DNA of 64,000 nucleotides from Phycisphaerales bacterium (GTDB lineage: Bacteria; Planctomycetota; Phycisphaerae; UBA1845; Fen-1342), in assembly GCA_022839625.1 (NCBI GenBank), contig JALHJL010000007.1, positions 1 to 64,000 of the forward strand, given 5' to 3'. Made by a program: the position numbers and the translations under genes. Within the stretch, counting starts at the first letter, position 1, and each line of letters opens with the position of its first letter. The notes under the pieces are model-generated. The model ran no database searches and was not told where the DNA came from. It saw nothing but the letters and a program-made list of their open reading frames with translations. Below, one piece after another: positions 1 through 10,800 of the stretch.

Positions 1-18
1 CGGGGTTGTGGGCCGGTC

Positions 19-133
19 TTACCCGGGGGGCGGTCGCCGGCGGCGTTTGGCATCGGCCAGGCGATAGCTCTCGCCGTTGCATTCGAGGATCTGGCAGCGA
101 TGGGTCAGGCGGTCGAGCGTGGCGCCGGTGAAC
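19..133 (-). pseudogene. IstB-like (IS21 family helper ATPase) C-terminal fragment
   Basis: Read on the minus strand, this stretch encodes LDRLTHRCQILECNGESYRL followed by a basic tail and a TAA stop at 21-19. That pattern is the C-terminal signature of IstB, the AAA+ helper of IS21-family transposition. Only about 37 codons remain, and homology ends abruptly at about 133, where an unrelated plus-strand coding remnant begins. I infer the scar of an IS21 insertion or deletion. The family assignment rests on this short motif alone. Confidence 0.55.
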
Positions 134-215
134 GCAGATTAGCAAGCGCGTCATGTACCGACGCGTGGAGTTGGAGCGGTTTCTTGAACGTCTGACCGAG
201 GCCAACATCCGGTGA
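132..215 (+). pseudogene. Excisionase-like HTH protein, C-terminal remnant
   Basis: The frame reads ISKRVMYRRVELERFLERL and stops with TGA at 213-215, just before the integrase. The pattern of basic residues followed by R-x-x-L-x-x-F-L resembles the wing and C-terminal helix of MerR/HTH_17 excisionase-type proteins that normally precede planctomycete integrases. The N-terminal helix-turn-helix is missing, because sequence left of about 132 is the IstB fragment. It was probably the partner gene of the adjacent integrase. Confidence 0.45.
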
Positions 216-231
216 ATTGACCGGGCTCATC

Positions 232-1517
<1,286 letters not shown>

Positions 1518-1558
1518 TGCTTACAAATCACTATCTTACGTCTTCGCGTCACAAATGC

Positions 1559-1585
1559 TTATGTAGTGTAGTTTGCGCTACATAA
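1559..1585. repeat. Short inverted repeat inside the island's left end
   Basis: Arms TTATGTAG and CTACATAA (8 bp, perfect) are separated by 11 bp, in AT-richer sequence 42 bp inside the left repeat copy. A recombinase arm site or a regulatory palindrome is possible; nothing in the sequence decides between them. Confidence 0.35.
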
Positions 1586-1709
1586 CGCATAAACAGCACG
1601 AGCATACCGCGTTCTTAGCGAATGGGAAAGGGTCCGATGCCGCAAAACAGATCGAAAATCTGGCATTCTCTGCCGCACCTGGATCCGAAGGTGGCCATCC
1701 TCATGGAGA

Positions 1710-4118
1710 CTACTTGCGATGCGTGCCTGTGTGCCGTGTTGCGTCACGGACGACGGCTGGACCGACTGCTCGCGTACGCCGCCTGCGCCCTGACGTTTCG
1801 GATAACAAGTCCGCGTTCGAACTGCGCACGCGTCGGGGCTTCGCGGCGGGCGTTTTCGAGGCGACGTCGGCAGGCGGCGCAACGTCGATTCCAAATACCT
1901 CGGTGAACCGCAGAATGAACGCGAGCATGACGCCGCGACGGGCAATGTCCTCGCGTTGTCGTTGCAGCGCGTCGCCGAGTTGGCGAACCGACTCTTCGTA
2001 CAGCACCGCCTGCTTCTTGCTGAGATGGCAAAACGCGGTTTGCTCCACTTTGTCCGGCAGGTCGGCGATGACCGACTTATCGGTCTTGAGCCGCCGCAGG
2101 ATGTATGGCGCGACGAGCTTGCGCAGCGGACCGTACTGGTCGGTCGAGCGGTTTTCGAGACGGCGGACGAAACCGCCGAACGCCTTGACCGAACCAAGCA
2201 GACCCGGACAGAGGAAATCGAACATCGACCAGAGGTCCGTCAGCCGGTTTTCCACGGGCGTACCGGTCAGGACGATCCGGGCATCGGCCTTGAGCTGCTT
2301 CACGGCGCGCGCCTGCCGCGTGCCGGGGTTCTTAATTGCCTGGGCTTCATCCAGCACCACGATCGACCAGCCAACGCCAGCGAGCCACTCCAGCCGTGTG
2401 AGCGTCCCGTACGTTGTCAACGCCGCATCCATGCCGGCCAAGGTGCGCTCGGGGTTTTTCGCCATGCCGGCCAGATCGGTCGGCCTCGTTTGCGACGGAT
2501 GCACGAACAGGCAGCGCAGCGAGGGCGCGAAGCGCTCAATCTCCGCTTTCCAGTTCGCCAATAGCGACGCCGGCAGGACCAGAAGCGCCGGCCGCGTCCT
2601 GTCGGTCCTGCGTTGCTTCTTCAGCATCAGCAGGAGCGTGAGCACCTGAATGGTCTTGCCCAGCCCCATGTCGTCGGCCAGGCAGGCGCCCAGCCCCAGC
2701 CGCGTCAGCAGCCACAACCATTTGACGCCCGTCTGTTGATACGGCCGCAGCGTAGCGCACAAGTCCCGAGGTGGCACGGCGACATCGGCGCTCTCTGGCT
2801 GGCGGATCTGCCGCAGCAACTGCGCCAGCCAATCCCCAGCATGCAACTCCGCCCAGGCAGCATCCTGTCCCCCCAGAAGGGATGATGTGTCGGCATCGAT
2901 CGACGCGCCCGCCAGAAGCCGCATGCCTTGCAGGAACGACACGCCGTCCGCGCCAGCTTCGTGCTCCACGCGCTTCCAGTGGGCCAGCGTCTGGCGCAGT
3001 TTCTCGCGATCGACCTCGACCCACTGACCCTTCAGCAGCAGCAGTCCGTCGGCCCCATCGAGAATGCGGCGCCACTCGTCCGGCGTGAGCGGTTCGCCGT
3101 CGAGCGTCGCATCCACGTGGAAATCCAGCATCGCGTCCACGCCGAACTGCGAGACGCGCTTGTTGCCGATCGAAACGCCGACCCGCACGCGCGGCGGCCG
3201 CTTGGTCCACCAGTTGGGAACTCGTACCAGCAAGCCGCTCTCTTCCAGCACGGGAATGTCACGCAGCAGGCGATGTGCTTCGCTCGGCGTCCAGCGCAGC
3301 GGATGAAACACCTCTCCGCTGTCGACCAACTCCTTGACCCACGGACAGCGCTCCGCCGCGCGTTGCACGGGCGTCAGCAGTCGCACGAGCAGCTTGCGGT
3401 TCTTCGCGCCCGCATATTGCTCCAGAGCGCGGCCGAGCGGCTGATACTGCACGCGACCGCCGTCGATTAGCTTGGGCGCGTACGTCGCCAGAAACGCGAA
3501 CGGGCACTCGGCGTCGCGTTTGTTCTCGGCGAGGTGAAAACACACGCGGCCGACGCGGTGCCAGCTCGGAAGCCGCCGTTGCAGCCACTCGCCCAGGCCG
3601 CCCGGCCCCGCCGCGATGTCGCGCCGCACATCGGCATCGAGTTGCTGCCAGAGCCCTGCGAGCGTTTCGGTGCTCAGGTACTCGCCCCCACGCATCGGTG
3701 GTGCCGCGGCAACCATCTCTGTGAGTTCGTCCTGCGGCGCGGCCAGCGGCTGCTTCAGGTCCTCGGCCGGCTCAGGAACGTGGCATAACTCGGTCAGGTA
3801 CCGCTCGCCTAGCGCGCGCCAGAACGCGAACACGGCCGACAGACCCGCGGGCTGCGGCGAAGTCACCAGGCTCAGGACTAGCTCCCCTGTTCCGCGCTCG
3901 ATCGCGGCGCGCAACGCAACTGTCTCCGCTTCCGACAGCGCGGCGCCGCCGCCGTGATCTGGCAGTTCGGATAGCGTCAAGTGTCCGCTGCGGGTCAGTC
4001 CCAGATCGAAAGCCGTTTTGCGTTCCTCCGCGTCAAGCTCCTGCTGTAGCAGCGTTCTCAAGTTCAGACGGTTTGCCGCCGCGGCTAGCCGCGGGCCCAG
4101 GGTCCTGGCGGTTGCCAC
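1710..4118 (-). pseudogene. SNF2-family helicase, truncated at the C-terminus (and probably the N-terminus)
   Basis: This encodes a bacterial SNF2/Rad54-type ATPase with the long N-terminal SNF2-associated region. Visible helicase motifs are LADDMGLGKT (Walker A), VLDEAQAIK (DEAQ box) and LTGTPVEN (motif III). Homology stops after RRGVMLAFILRF, and the last 60 or so codons are unrelated sequence. The second RecA-like lobe, with motifs IV to VI needed for translocation, is therefore missing. The frame stays open up to 4250, but upstream codons lie inside the preceding gene; a GTG at 4118 overlaps its stop region by 34 nt. Family members are usually around 1,000 residues and this has about 800. 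It sits downstream of the AbiE-like pair and may be the remains of a defence operon. Confidence 0.75.
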
Positions 4119-5002
4119 GAGCCGGCGAACGGTTGCCCGGCTCCGAGTGCCTGTGCAACCGGGCTGAGGAAATCGGCGACCGCCCGCACGACGTCCCCCA
4201 GATCTTCCGGGGCCTGTTTGAGTTGGCTCTTGCGGCGATATGCCGACCATTGCGTCTGCCTGGCTGGCTCAACGAACGCCGCGGTCAACGCGATGGGATC
4301 GGCCAGAATCTCGGTCGCGCGGCGTTCGCAGGTTTTCCGGATCGCTTCCGCCAGCAGTTCGCCGTCGAACGCAAAGCTACGCGACAGCAACCAAATGTCG
4401 TAGTAGTCGCGCAGACGGCCATTGAGTTGGGCGCGGTGGAGCATGACCTGGAACTTCTCGGCGACCACCGATTCGCGCGGGTATGCGAGTATGCGCGGCG
4501 CCGGGTCGCCAAGCAGAGTCGGGTAATCGGCCAGCGCGGGTCCTGGCGTGATCACGTCGCCGAAGCCGACATCGATCTGCATCGTGATCTTGGCCGTACC
4601 CAGGTTGCCGCGGAACCGCAAACGCACGCCTTCGTAATCGGCTTCTTCCGCGATTGTCTGTGCCACAACGCTCTCAGGGTCGAAGTCCAAGCCGTCTGCT
4701 GCAACGGACTGGCGACAAACCTGCTGGATGATCGGTGCGAGTGCCGCCGGGTCATTGCTCGTTCTGCCGAGTAGATCGATGTCCATCGTCGGACGTACCG
4801 CGGGTGCATTCCACACACGCAGCAGCAACGCACCTTTCAAGACGAATCGGTCCGCGTGCTTTGACGCGGACAAGCGGTAGAGAAACCGCTCCATCGCGTA
4901 GTGCTGGAGCAGTTCGCTGAACGGCCGGCCGGTCGCCTTTGCCTGAGTCAGCAGGCGCTGGCGAACCGATGCCGCGACGTTCTGGACGCGCCGCGCGTTC
5001 AG
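4085..5002 (-). CDS. AbiEii-like nucleotidyltransferase toxin
   Basis: This is a type IV toxin-antitoxin / abortive-infection toxin of the AbiEii/AbiGii family, which are nucleotidyltransferase-fold proteins that arrest growth. Seen in the sequence: FVLKGALLLRVW, PTMDIDLLG (the catalytic-type D-x-D), EKFQVMLHRAQLNGRLRDYYD, and the family-typical end FAGSWQPPGPW. An internal ATG at 4894 would remove the conserved leader NARRVQNVAASVRQRLL, so I extend to a CTG at 5002 that overlaps the antitoxin stop in the form CTGA, which suggests translational coupling. The product would be about 305 residues, normal for the family. Its downstream neighbour is the truncated SNF2 gene. Confidence 0.82.
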   Translation of the reverse strand: MNARRVQNVAASVRQRLLTQAKATGRPFSELLQHYAMERFLYRLSASKHADRFVLKGALLLRVWNAPAVRPTMDIDLLGRTSNDPAALAPIIQQVCRQSVAADGLDFDPESVVAQTIAEEADYEGVRLRFRGNLGTAKITMQIDVGFGDVITPGPALADYPTLLGDPAPRILAYPRESVVAEKFQVMLHRAQLNGRLRDYYDIWLLSRSFAFDGELLAEAIRKTCERRATEILADPIALTAAFVEPARQTQWSAYRRKSQLKQAPEDLGDVVRAVADFLSPVAQALGAGQPFAGSWQPPGPWARG

Positions 5003-5616
5003 AGAACCGCCTCCAGATAGGGCCGCATCACGTTTTGCACACGGTCGATTGTGGCATATCGCATCAGCGCATCGACGTTGAGCCGCTTGCGCTCTCGGTA
5101 GAGCCGCAGTCCTTCCACAGCCGTATCGAGTCCGAGTTTGTTACGGTACTTGAAGCAGTCGGCAAGCGTCTTCTCCGCGGCAAAGATGCGAACGGGCACG
5201 CCGTCCAGCGTGTGCGTTTCGACGCCTTCCTTCATCGCACTGGCAGAGAACCAATAAACGCGGATCGGCGGGAAACGGAGCCTCGGCAGCTCCCTGTGGC
5301 GCGAGAGTGCAATTGACACCTCGTGCGGGATCTGCGTTGTGAGCTCATGGAACGCCAGCGCTGAAATAAGGCACACGACGCCAGTCGGCACCTGCAGCGC
5401 GACGGTCACGAGATCAGGCTGGCCGATTTCCGGTAGGTCGGCGAGGCGGTAGAGGCCACGCTCCATGCGCTCCAGGAAACCCTCGTCGCGCAGCGCGTAA
5501 AGGGTCCGCGGGTGTATCCCCGCTCTGATGGCCTGCGCCGTGCGGATGACGCCGCCGTGCTCGCTGCACAGCCGCCGCACCATCTCGCGCCTTTCTTCTG
5601 GGGTTTCCACGCTCAC
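4999..5616 (-). CDS. AbiEi-like antitoxin / autoregulator
   Basis: This 205-residue protein starts at a GTG. The N-terminal 60 residues form a winged helix (GGVIRTAQAIRAGIHPRTLYALRDEG), followed by the AbiEi C-terminal domain (VCLISALAFHELTTQIP, IRVYWFS, VRIFAAEKTLADCFKYRNKLG). Family members neutralise the AbiEii toxin and repress their own promoter through inverted repeats. The matching palindrome lies 7 bp upstream of this start at 5624-5669. The stop codon overlaps the toxin start. The order antitoxin then toxin is standard for this system. Confidence 0.85.
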   Translation of the reverse strand: MSVETPEERREMVRRLCSEHGGVIRTAQAIRAGIHPRTLYALRDEGFLERMERGLYRLADLPEIGQPDLVTVALQVPTGVVCLISALAFHELTTQIPHEVSIALSRHRELPRLRFPPIRVYWFSASAMKEGVETHTLDGVPVRIFAAEKTLADCFKYRNKLGLDTAVEGLRLYRERKRLNVDALMRYATIDRVQNVMRPYLEAVL

Positions 5617-5623
5617 GCTGCCT

Positions 5624-5669
5624 GGATAGAAATACCGTCACTTGTTATCATGTGACGGTTATTCTATCC
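5624..5669 (-). promoter_or_regulatory. Palindromic operator for the AbiE-like operon
   Basis: This is a 46-bp inverted repeat. The left arm reads GGATAGAA then CCGTCAC, and the right arm GTGACGG then TTCTATCC, with two or three unpaired bases inside each arm and an AT-rich centre TTGTTATCAT. It lies immediately upstream of the antitoxin GTG. Known AbiEi proteins bind inverted repeats in their own promoters, so autorepression is the likely role (inference). Confidence 0.7.
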
Positions 5670-5901
5670 AAGCCGTCCCCGGCGTCAAATGCTCTTTGGC
5701 GCCTACCCGCAGCTTTATCGAAGATCACTGGGGATTTTTACGCTAATTCGCAAAATGTTCGCAACTACATTTCGGCGCGAATCTCCACTACTTGGGGCGA
5801 ATACTCGTCCCGCACGGCTACTTCGAGTGCAATGCGCAAGTGTTTGTAAGTAAACGCATTATGTCCAAAACGTGCGACAGGAGAAGTAGTGCGGGAGCGT
5901 T

Positions 5902-5941
<40 letters not shown>

Positions 5942-6067
5942 ACGCGTCTTCGTGACGCCTTGCACTACGCTTCCTCGGCCGTTTGCACTGCAACTCCAAA
6001 GGTCACGGTGGCTGCGGATGCCACGAGCACGGCCGAGTTTACGCGCATTGTAGTGCAGGGCCCAGCC

Positions 6068-6225
6068 ATGACAAGGCACCGGCAGCGGCGAATTCCGAAG
6101 CTGCGGTTTACAAAGCTGAGGGGGATCGGTTGGCACGTTTCCTACCGCGATCCGGGGACGGGGGTGCCGCGTCGCGAACGCTTCGGGCCGGACAGCCGAG
6201 GCCATGCGCAGATCTGTCCAGCGCG
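6068..6225 (+). pseudogene. Integrase N-terminal remnant
   Basis: From the ATG at 6068 the frame reads RRIPKLRFTKLRGIGWHVSY, then RDPGTGVPRRERFG. This resembles the arm-binding start of planctomycete tyrosine recombinases. After about 50 codons the resemblance ends and no catalytic domain follows in any frame. It lies 126 bp beyond the right attachment repeat, as expected for a broken integrase of a second integrated element. The family call comes from pattern recognition only. Confidence 0.4.
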
Positions 6226-6691
6226 ATTCTGGCGCGGCGAGCGACCGCGACGTGCTTGGATCCGTACTTGGCGAGGATGTTACGTGATCGTGTGTGGGAG
6301 TTTCTACATAGTCGCAGGGACACGCATGTGGCCGTATACGGCGTTAGGACGCCGAAGCAAGGACTGAGGGAACCCTGTCTTTTCGCCGCAGGTAATCGAT
6401 CGCCCGCCCCCGATGTCGTCGTACATCGCGCGGTGCGTTCTGGCATTAGCTTCTTTGGCGCAGACGTAGATGCGTCGCGCGAGCGCCCATGCTGGACGGA
6501 CGTGGATTGACCCATAGCACCTGACGCGGGCTCAAAAGTCACGGTGCCAAACCGAGGACGGGGCGAGGCTCCAGCCAAGTCCCCTTAAGTGCCGCAGTGT
6601 CTCCATCTTACACGAACATCGCGAATGAGTGGAGTGTATGCCGCCGGGGCAAGGGAACGTCGCTACGATGCCACCGGAGTTCGAGGGGCGA
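6226..6691. other. Decayed accessory sequence without a recognisable gene
   Basis: Six-frame reading gives only short, low-complexity or arginine-rich frames. No domain, RNA gene or clear repeat is visible between the two integrase remnants. Confidence 0.5.
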
Positions 6692-7210
6692 TCAGTAGTT
6701 CGCGAAGAACCACGCGGACTTCTCGGGGTCGTAGCCGCGGCGGTCGTAGAGGCGGGTCGTGGACGGGTCGGCTTGGCCGGCGGCTCCGCCTTCCCCAACC
6801 GACCGTACGAACTCGGTCACGATCTTGCGGCAATCCTCAAACCCGCGGGCACCGATCTCGCCGGTGTCCAGTTTGTCCTTCTGCCAACCGAGGAAGCTGT
6901 TGCAGATATCCTTGACTGTTGGACCTCCGTGGGATAGCGTGGATAATCGCGGAGCACGACCCGCGTGAAGGTCCGCTGCCAGCGCACGATAGCGGTCGAG
7001 GGCCGCCTCAGGATTGGCCCACACGCCCAAGACGTGCAACCGGCCACGGAGCTTCTTGCACCGCTGGCCGTTCGGATGTGCAGTTAGCGGAAAGGACGGA
7101 TGCGGCTTCTTGGGCTTCTCGCGAGGCGTCTTCGCCGTGAGGACAACCTCCACGATGCTGCTGAGCGATCGAGCGACCGACAGCGAAGGGCGCCGGCGGG
7201 TTGTCGTCAA
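6692..7210 (-). pseudogene. Tyrosine recombinase with internal deletion
   Basis: The 172-residue frame begins like planctomycete integrases: KPKKPHPSFPLTAHPNGQR, then KKLRGRLHVLGVWANPEAAL. It carries about 130 residues of the arm- and core-binding region. It then jumps to STTRLYDRRGYDPEKS at the very end, which is the segment around the catalytic tyrosine in related recombinases. The catalytic Arg, Lys and H-x-x-R region is missing, so the protein cannot be a working recombinase. It starts 63 bp from tRNA-Ser, a likely integration target. Confidence 0.65.
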
Positions 7211-7273
7211 GGTTGTCGTCGCTGGAAATGCAGAAGCGGAGACATCTCATAAGTCGTTGTATTAGAATCGCTT

Positions 7274-7364
<91 letters not shown>

Positions 7365-7430
7365 TTGACCCGATTGCGAGCGTTGCAGCTACCCTCCAGG
7401 ATAACCCTCGTGGGCTACTAACGCTCCCCT

Positions 7431-7781
7431 TTACCCGTCCATCGGCGAGAGTTGTTTCTTCAAAATCGCCCGCGACGCCACGCTTCGAATCGCCGTCAGT
7501 TCGGCCGCCTCCGCGTCCGCCGCGGCCACGGCATCGTGGTCGGCGATGCGGCCGAAGACCCGATCGAACAGCAGCTTCGTTGCCGCGGTATCGCCCGCCT
7601 TCGCCTTGTTCACGAGTGCTTCGACCACCGCCGCAACATCGTCCGTCGTCACGCGTTCCAGCATCTTCGCGCGCAGTTCGGCCACGTGGCGATGATGCGG
7701 GTTCCCCCGCCCGGCCTTGTTCCCGGCCGTGAACCGCCCGCGGGCGTCGTGGTTCCCGTTCCTGTTCGAATCGTGGGCCAT
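7431..7781 (-). CDS. Small conserved protein (GRFTAGNKAGRGNPHHRH type)
   Basis: This is a 116-residue basic protein starting MAHDSNRNGNHD. It carries the motif GRFTAGNKAGRGNPHHRH, then a helical region (MLERVTTDDVAAVVEALVNKAKAGDTAATKLLFDRVFG). Similar small proteins are frequent beside integrases and mobile elements in planctomycetes, and some resemble small terminase-like subunits. The function is unknown. It begins 61 bp after the end of the restriction-modification gene on the same strand and could be co-transcribed with it. I chose the ATG at 7781 because upstream codons overlap that gene and show no conserved pattern. Confidence 0.65.
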   Translation of the reverse strand: MAHDSNRNGNHDARGRFTAGNKAGRGNPHHRHVAELRAKMLERVTTDDVAAVVEALVNKAKAGDTAATKLLFDRVFGRIADHDAVAAADAEAAELTAIRSVASRAILKKQLSPMDG

Positions 7782-7842
7782 GCTAGAGGAATTATACCGG
7801 AAGCGGTGCACTTTGACGGCTTCGCAGTCATGCCCCCGATGC

Positions 7843-10800
7843 TCACGCCGCTTCGTCGGTGTCTTCCGTGGCGTCCACCGCCGGGCCGCCAGCGTTGCGG
7901 CCATGCACAAACCAGCGTGTAAGCTGGTCAACAATCTGCGCCTGCAAGCGCGGGTCGCTCGTGCGGCTTTCGGCGAGTTCGTCGAAGCGTTTCCGCGCCG
8001 CCTGTAAGCGGGCATCGACCGCCCGCAGCGTCGTCAGGCACATCGCTTCGTCGGTCGGCACGTTCACCCAGCCGGATACGCCGACGTTCGCCAAGCGGAC
8101 GATGAGCTTTGCCTGTCCGTTCGATGCACAGTCCATTTGCGCGCCCGCCGTCCCGTCGCGCCCCCTGCCGCCGGCCCGCCGACCGAAATAGACCGTGTTC
8201 GGGTCGAACATGGGCGAAGGCGACAGTTCGGCGGGCCGCTCTTCGGGGATGTTCACCGCCGTATCACAGCCCGGTTGCTTGCCGACCCATTCAGCCAGCG
8301 GCGTCAGGTCGGGAAGCTCGGCCGCGTCCCACGCGTCGGCGGCCAGCTCCAAGACGCTGAACCGCCGGTTCGCGGTGCGGGCGCGCTGTTCCTGTTTCTC
8401 GATTTCGACCACGCGGATATGGCGGAAGTGCAGCGCGGTCGCCTCGTGCAAACGTTGCACGAGCTGCGCCCGTTCGGTCGCGTCGCCGACGCCGAGCAGT
8501 TCGAAGACAGCATCGTCCAAGTCGCGCCGATCGTCCTGCCGCAGCTCATCCGACAGCGCCGGCGGTCCCGCGGCGATGCGCCGGGCGCGCTCGGGCGCGT
8601 GGCAGTCCATAAGCTGTTCTTCGATGAGGCGGCCGACGGTCCGCCGGCTCATCGCCTTGACGGCGGCTGTGAGCCGCTTCGCCAGGTTGGCGTCAACGCC
8701 GCGCGGGTCCGGCACTTCCAATAGGTTCACGTCCACGACTTCGGTTTTCAGGTTCCCTTCCGTGCCGGCCCAGCGCCCATAGAACGTCTTGAACAAGCCG
8801 ACCAGTGTCGAATTGAGCACGGCCCAAAACGCATCCTGTTCCCGCCTAGTCAGTTCTTCCGAGTACAGGTCGAACAGATTGTGGTTGCAGATGAGGCGCT
8901 CGGGGTTGCCGGCGATGATATGGCGATACTGCTGCGCCATGGGCCAAAAGGCGAAGCCCGGCTTCACGAGCTTCGTCAGGTCGTACCACGGGTCGCGCGC
9001 CGCGCAGGTCGAACGCTGGGGAACCGGCACCGGCTTCGATTTCTTCGACGCGAACGTGGCCTGTTCACCGTACTTCAGATACTTGTACACCCACGTTCCG
9101 CGCAGGTCCTTCACCGGCCGGCCCACCAGCAAAACCACGCGGTCTAGGTCCTTTGCCCGCACAATGGGCCGGTCCACCTTCATCAAGCTGTGCACTTCGG
9201 GCGCCAGGTATTCGGCTTCGATCGCGTGAATACTGCCGTCGCCCGCCTGAATCACGCGCAGCTTGCCCGCTTCCACGTCCTTCCGCGGTGCGCCGCCCGC
9301 CCGGCGCTTGAACGCCGCGTCCGTCGCGCATTCGCGCAGTAGCTCATCCGTCACGTCGCGCGGCATGAAGAACGCGTCGCAACCGCTCTTGACGCCGAAC
9401 CGCACGTTCGCGATTTCACCGAGCGCCACGAAGCGCCGTCCGAAACGCCGCAGCACTTCGAAGTAGAAATCCGGGGCGCGGACGTAGCGGCCCCACTTGC
9501 CGGCCACGTACTCGCCCGAAGCGAAATCGAAGTGCGTCTTCGGCTCGCCGTTGCCTTCAGCGTCCGGGCCTTCGTCGTCTTCGTCGGCTTCTTCCGCTTC
9601 GGCGTCGTCGGGCGGAACGTCGCGCAGGATCGAGCCGGCCCGCACGCCGTCGGCCCAAAAGGCACGTTGCGGCTTGACGATGATCCGCAACGCGTCGTCT
9701 TCCTCATCGACCGCCGCGGCCAAGATGCGGTCGCGCAGCCGTTCGACCGCCTGTTGCCGCTCGGCTTCGTTGCCGCCGGCCGGCACGCCGATGATTTCGC
9801 GAAGCGGCTTGTCGAAGCGGACGAAGCGAACCAGATTCGCCATGCGCTCCGCTTCGTCGTCGCAGCGCTGCAAAATGGTCGCGACAGTCTTTACGCGGGC
9901 GTCGGTGAACCACGGTTCCGCGTTGCTTTCCATGATGGCCAGCAGCTTGAAGTGCCGCAGAATCCAGCCTTGCAGCGCGAAACCGTATTCCACGTCCAGC
10001 CACGATGAGCTTGTCAGGAAGCCGAAATAGCCGTCCGGCTTCAACAGCTTCGTCGCCACGGGCCAGAAGTAGCAGTGCAGGTCGGCCCGGCCGGAGAGCT
10101 TCATGTCGGGCCATGCTTGGGTCACAAGCGCTCCATAGCGCGGCTTGTCCGTCTTGTCGATCTTCTCTTGGCGGACGTAGGGCGGATTGCCGACTACGGC
10201 GTCCAGGTCGGGCACATTGACGGGCATCGTGCCGCCGGCGTTGTCCGGCAGCGTGCAGAAGGGCTTCCCGCGCTCAGTGTCGAAGAAATCGCGGCGGACG
10301 ATGCGTGGGTAGTTCGCTTCGTCGTTGATTTCGCGGGCGGCCAGGTTCAGCGTCGCCAGGTGCGCCGGGTACAGCGCGATATCGCAGCCGAACAGGTCGC
10401 CGAGCTGGTCAAGATGCCGGCGCGTCGGGTCCAGGTGTCGCTTGCGATAGTACGCCCGGACCAGGAAGCTCCCCGAGCCGCACGCGGGGTCAAGCACGCT
10501 GTCGCCGCCGTCGCGGATGCAGAAGGCGTTAATCAGGTCCACCACGTCGTCGCCGGTGAAATGCTGGCCGTAACGGTGGCGTTCTTCGGGGCCGATGAGC
10601 TTCTGGAAGATGCGACCCACAATGTCGGACGGCACGTCGCGGAAGTCCACGGATTCGATGCCGCGCAGCAGTCCGCGCCACGCGTCTAGGGCGCTCGGGG
10701 CTTCGAAGACGATGCCGGAAGCCCAGTCCTGTGCGTTCGGGAACAGCAGCGGTTCATAGTCGCCGCTACGCTCTACCGCCTTCTGGAAGTAACGGTCAAA

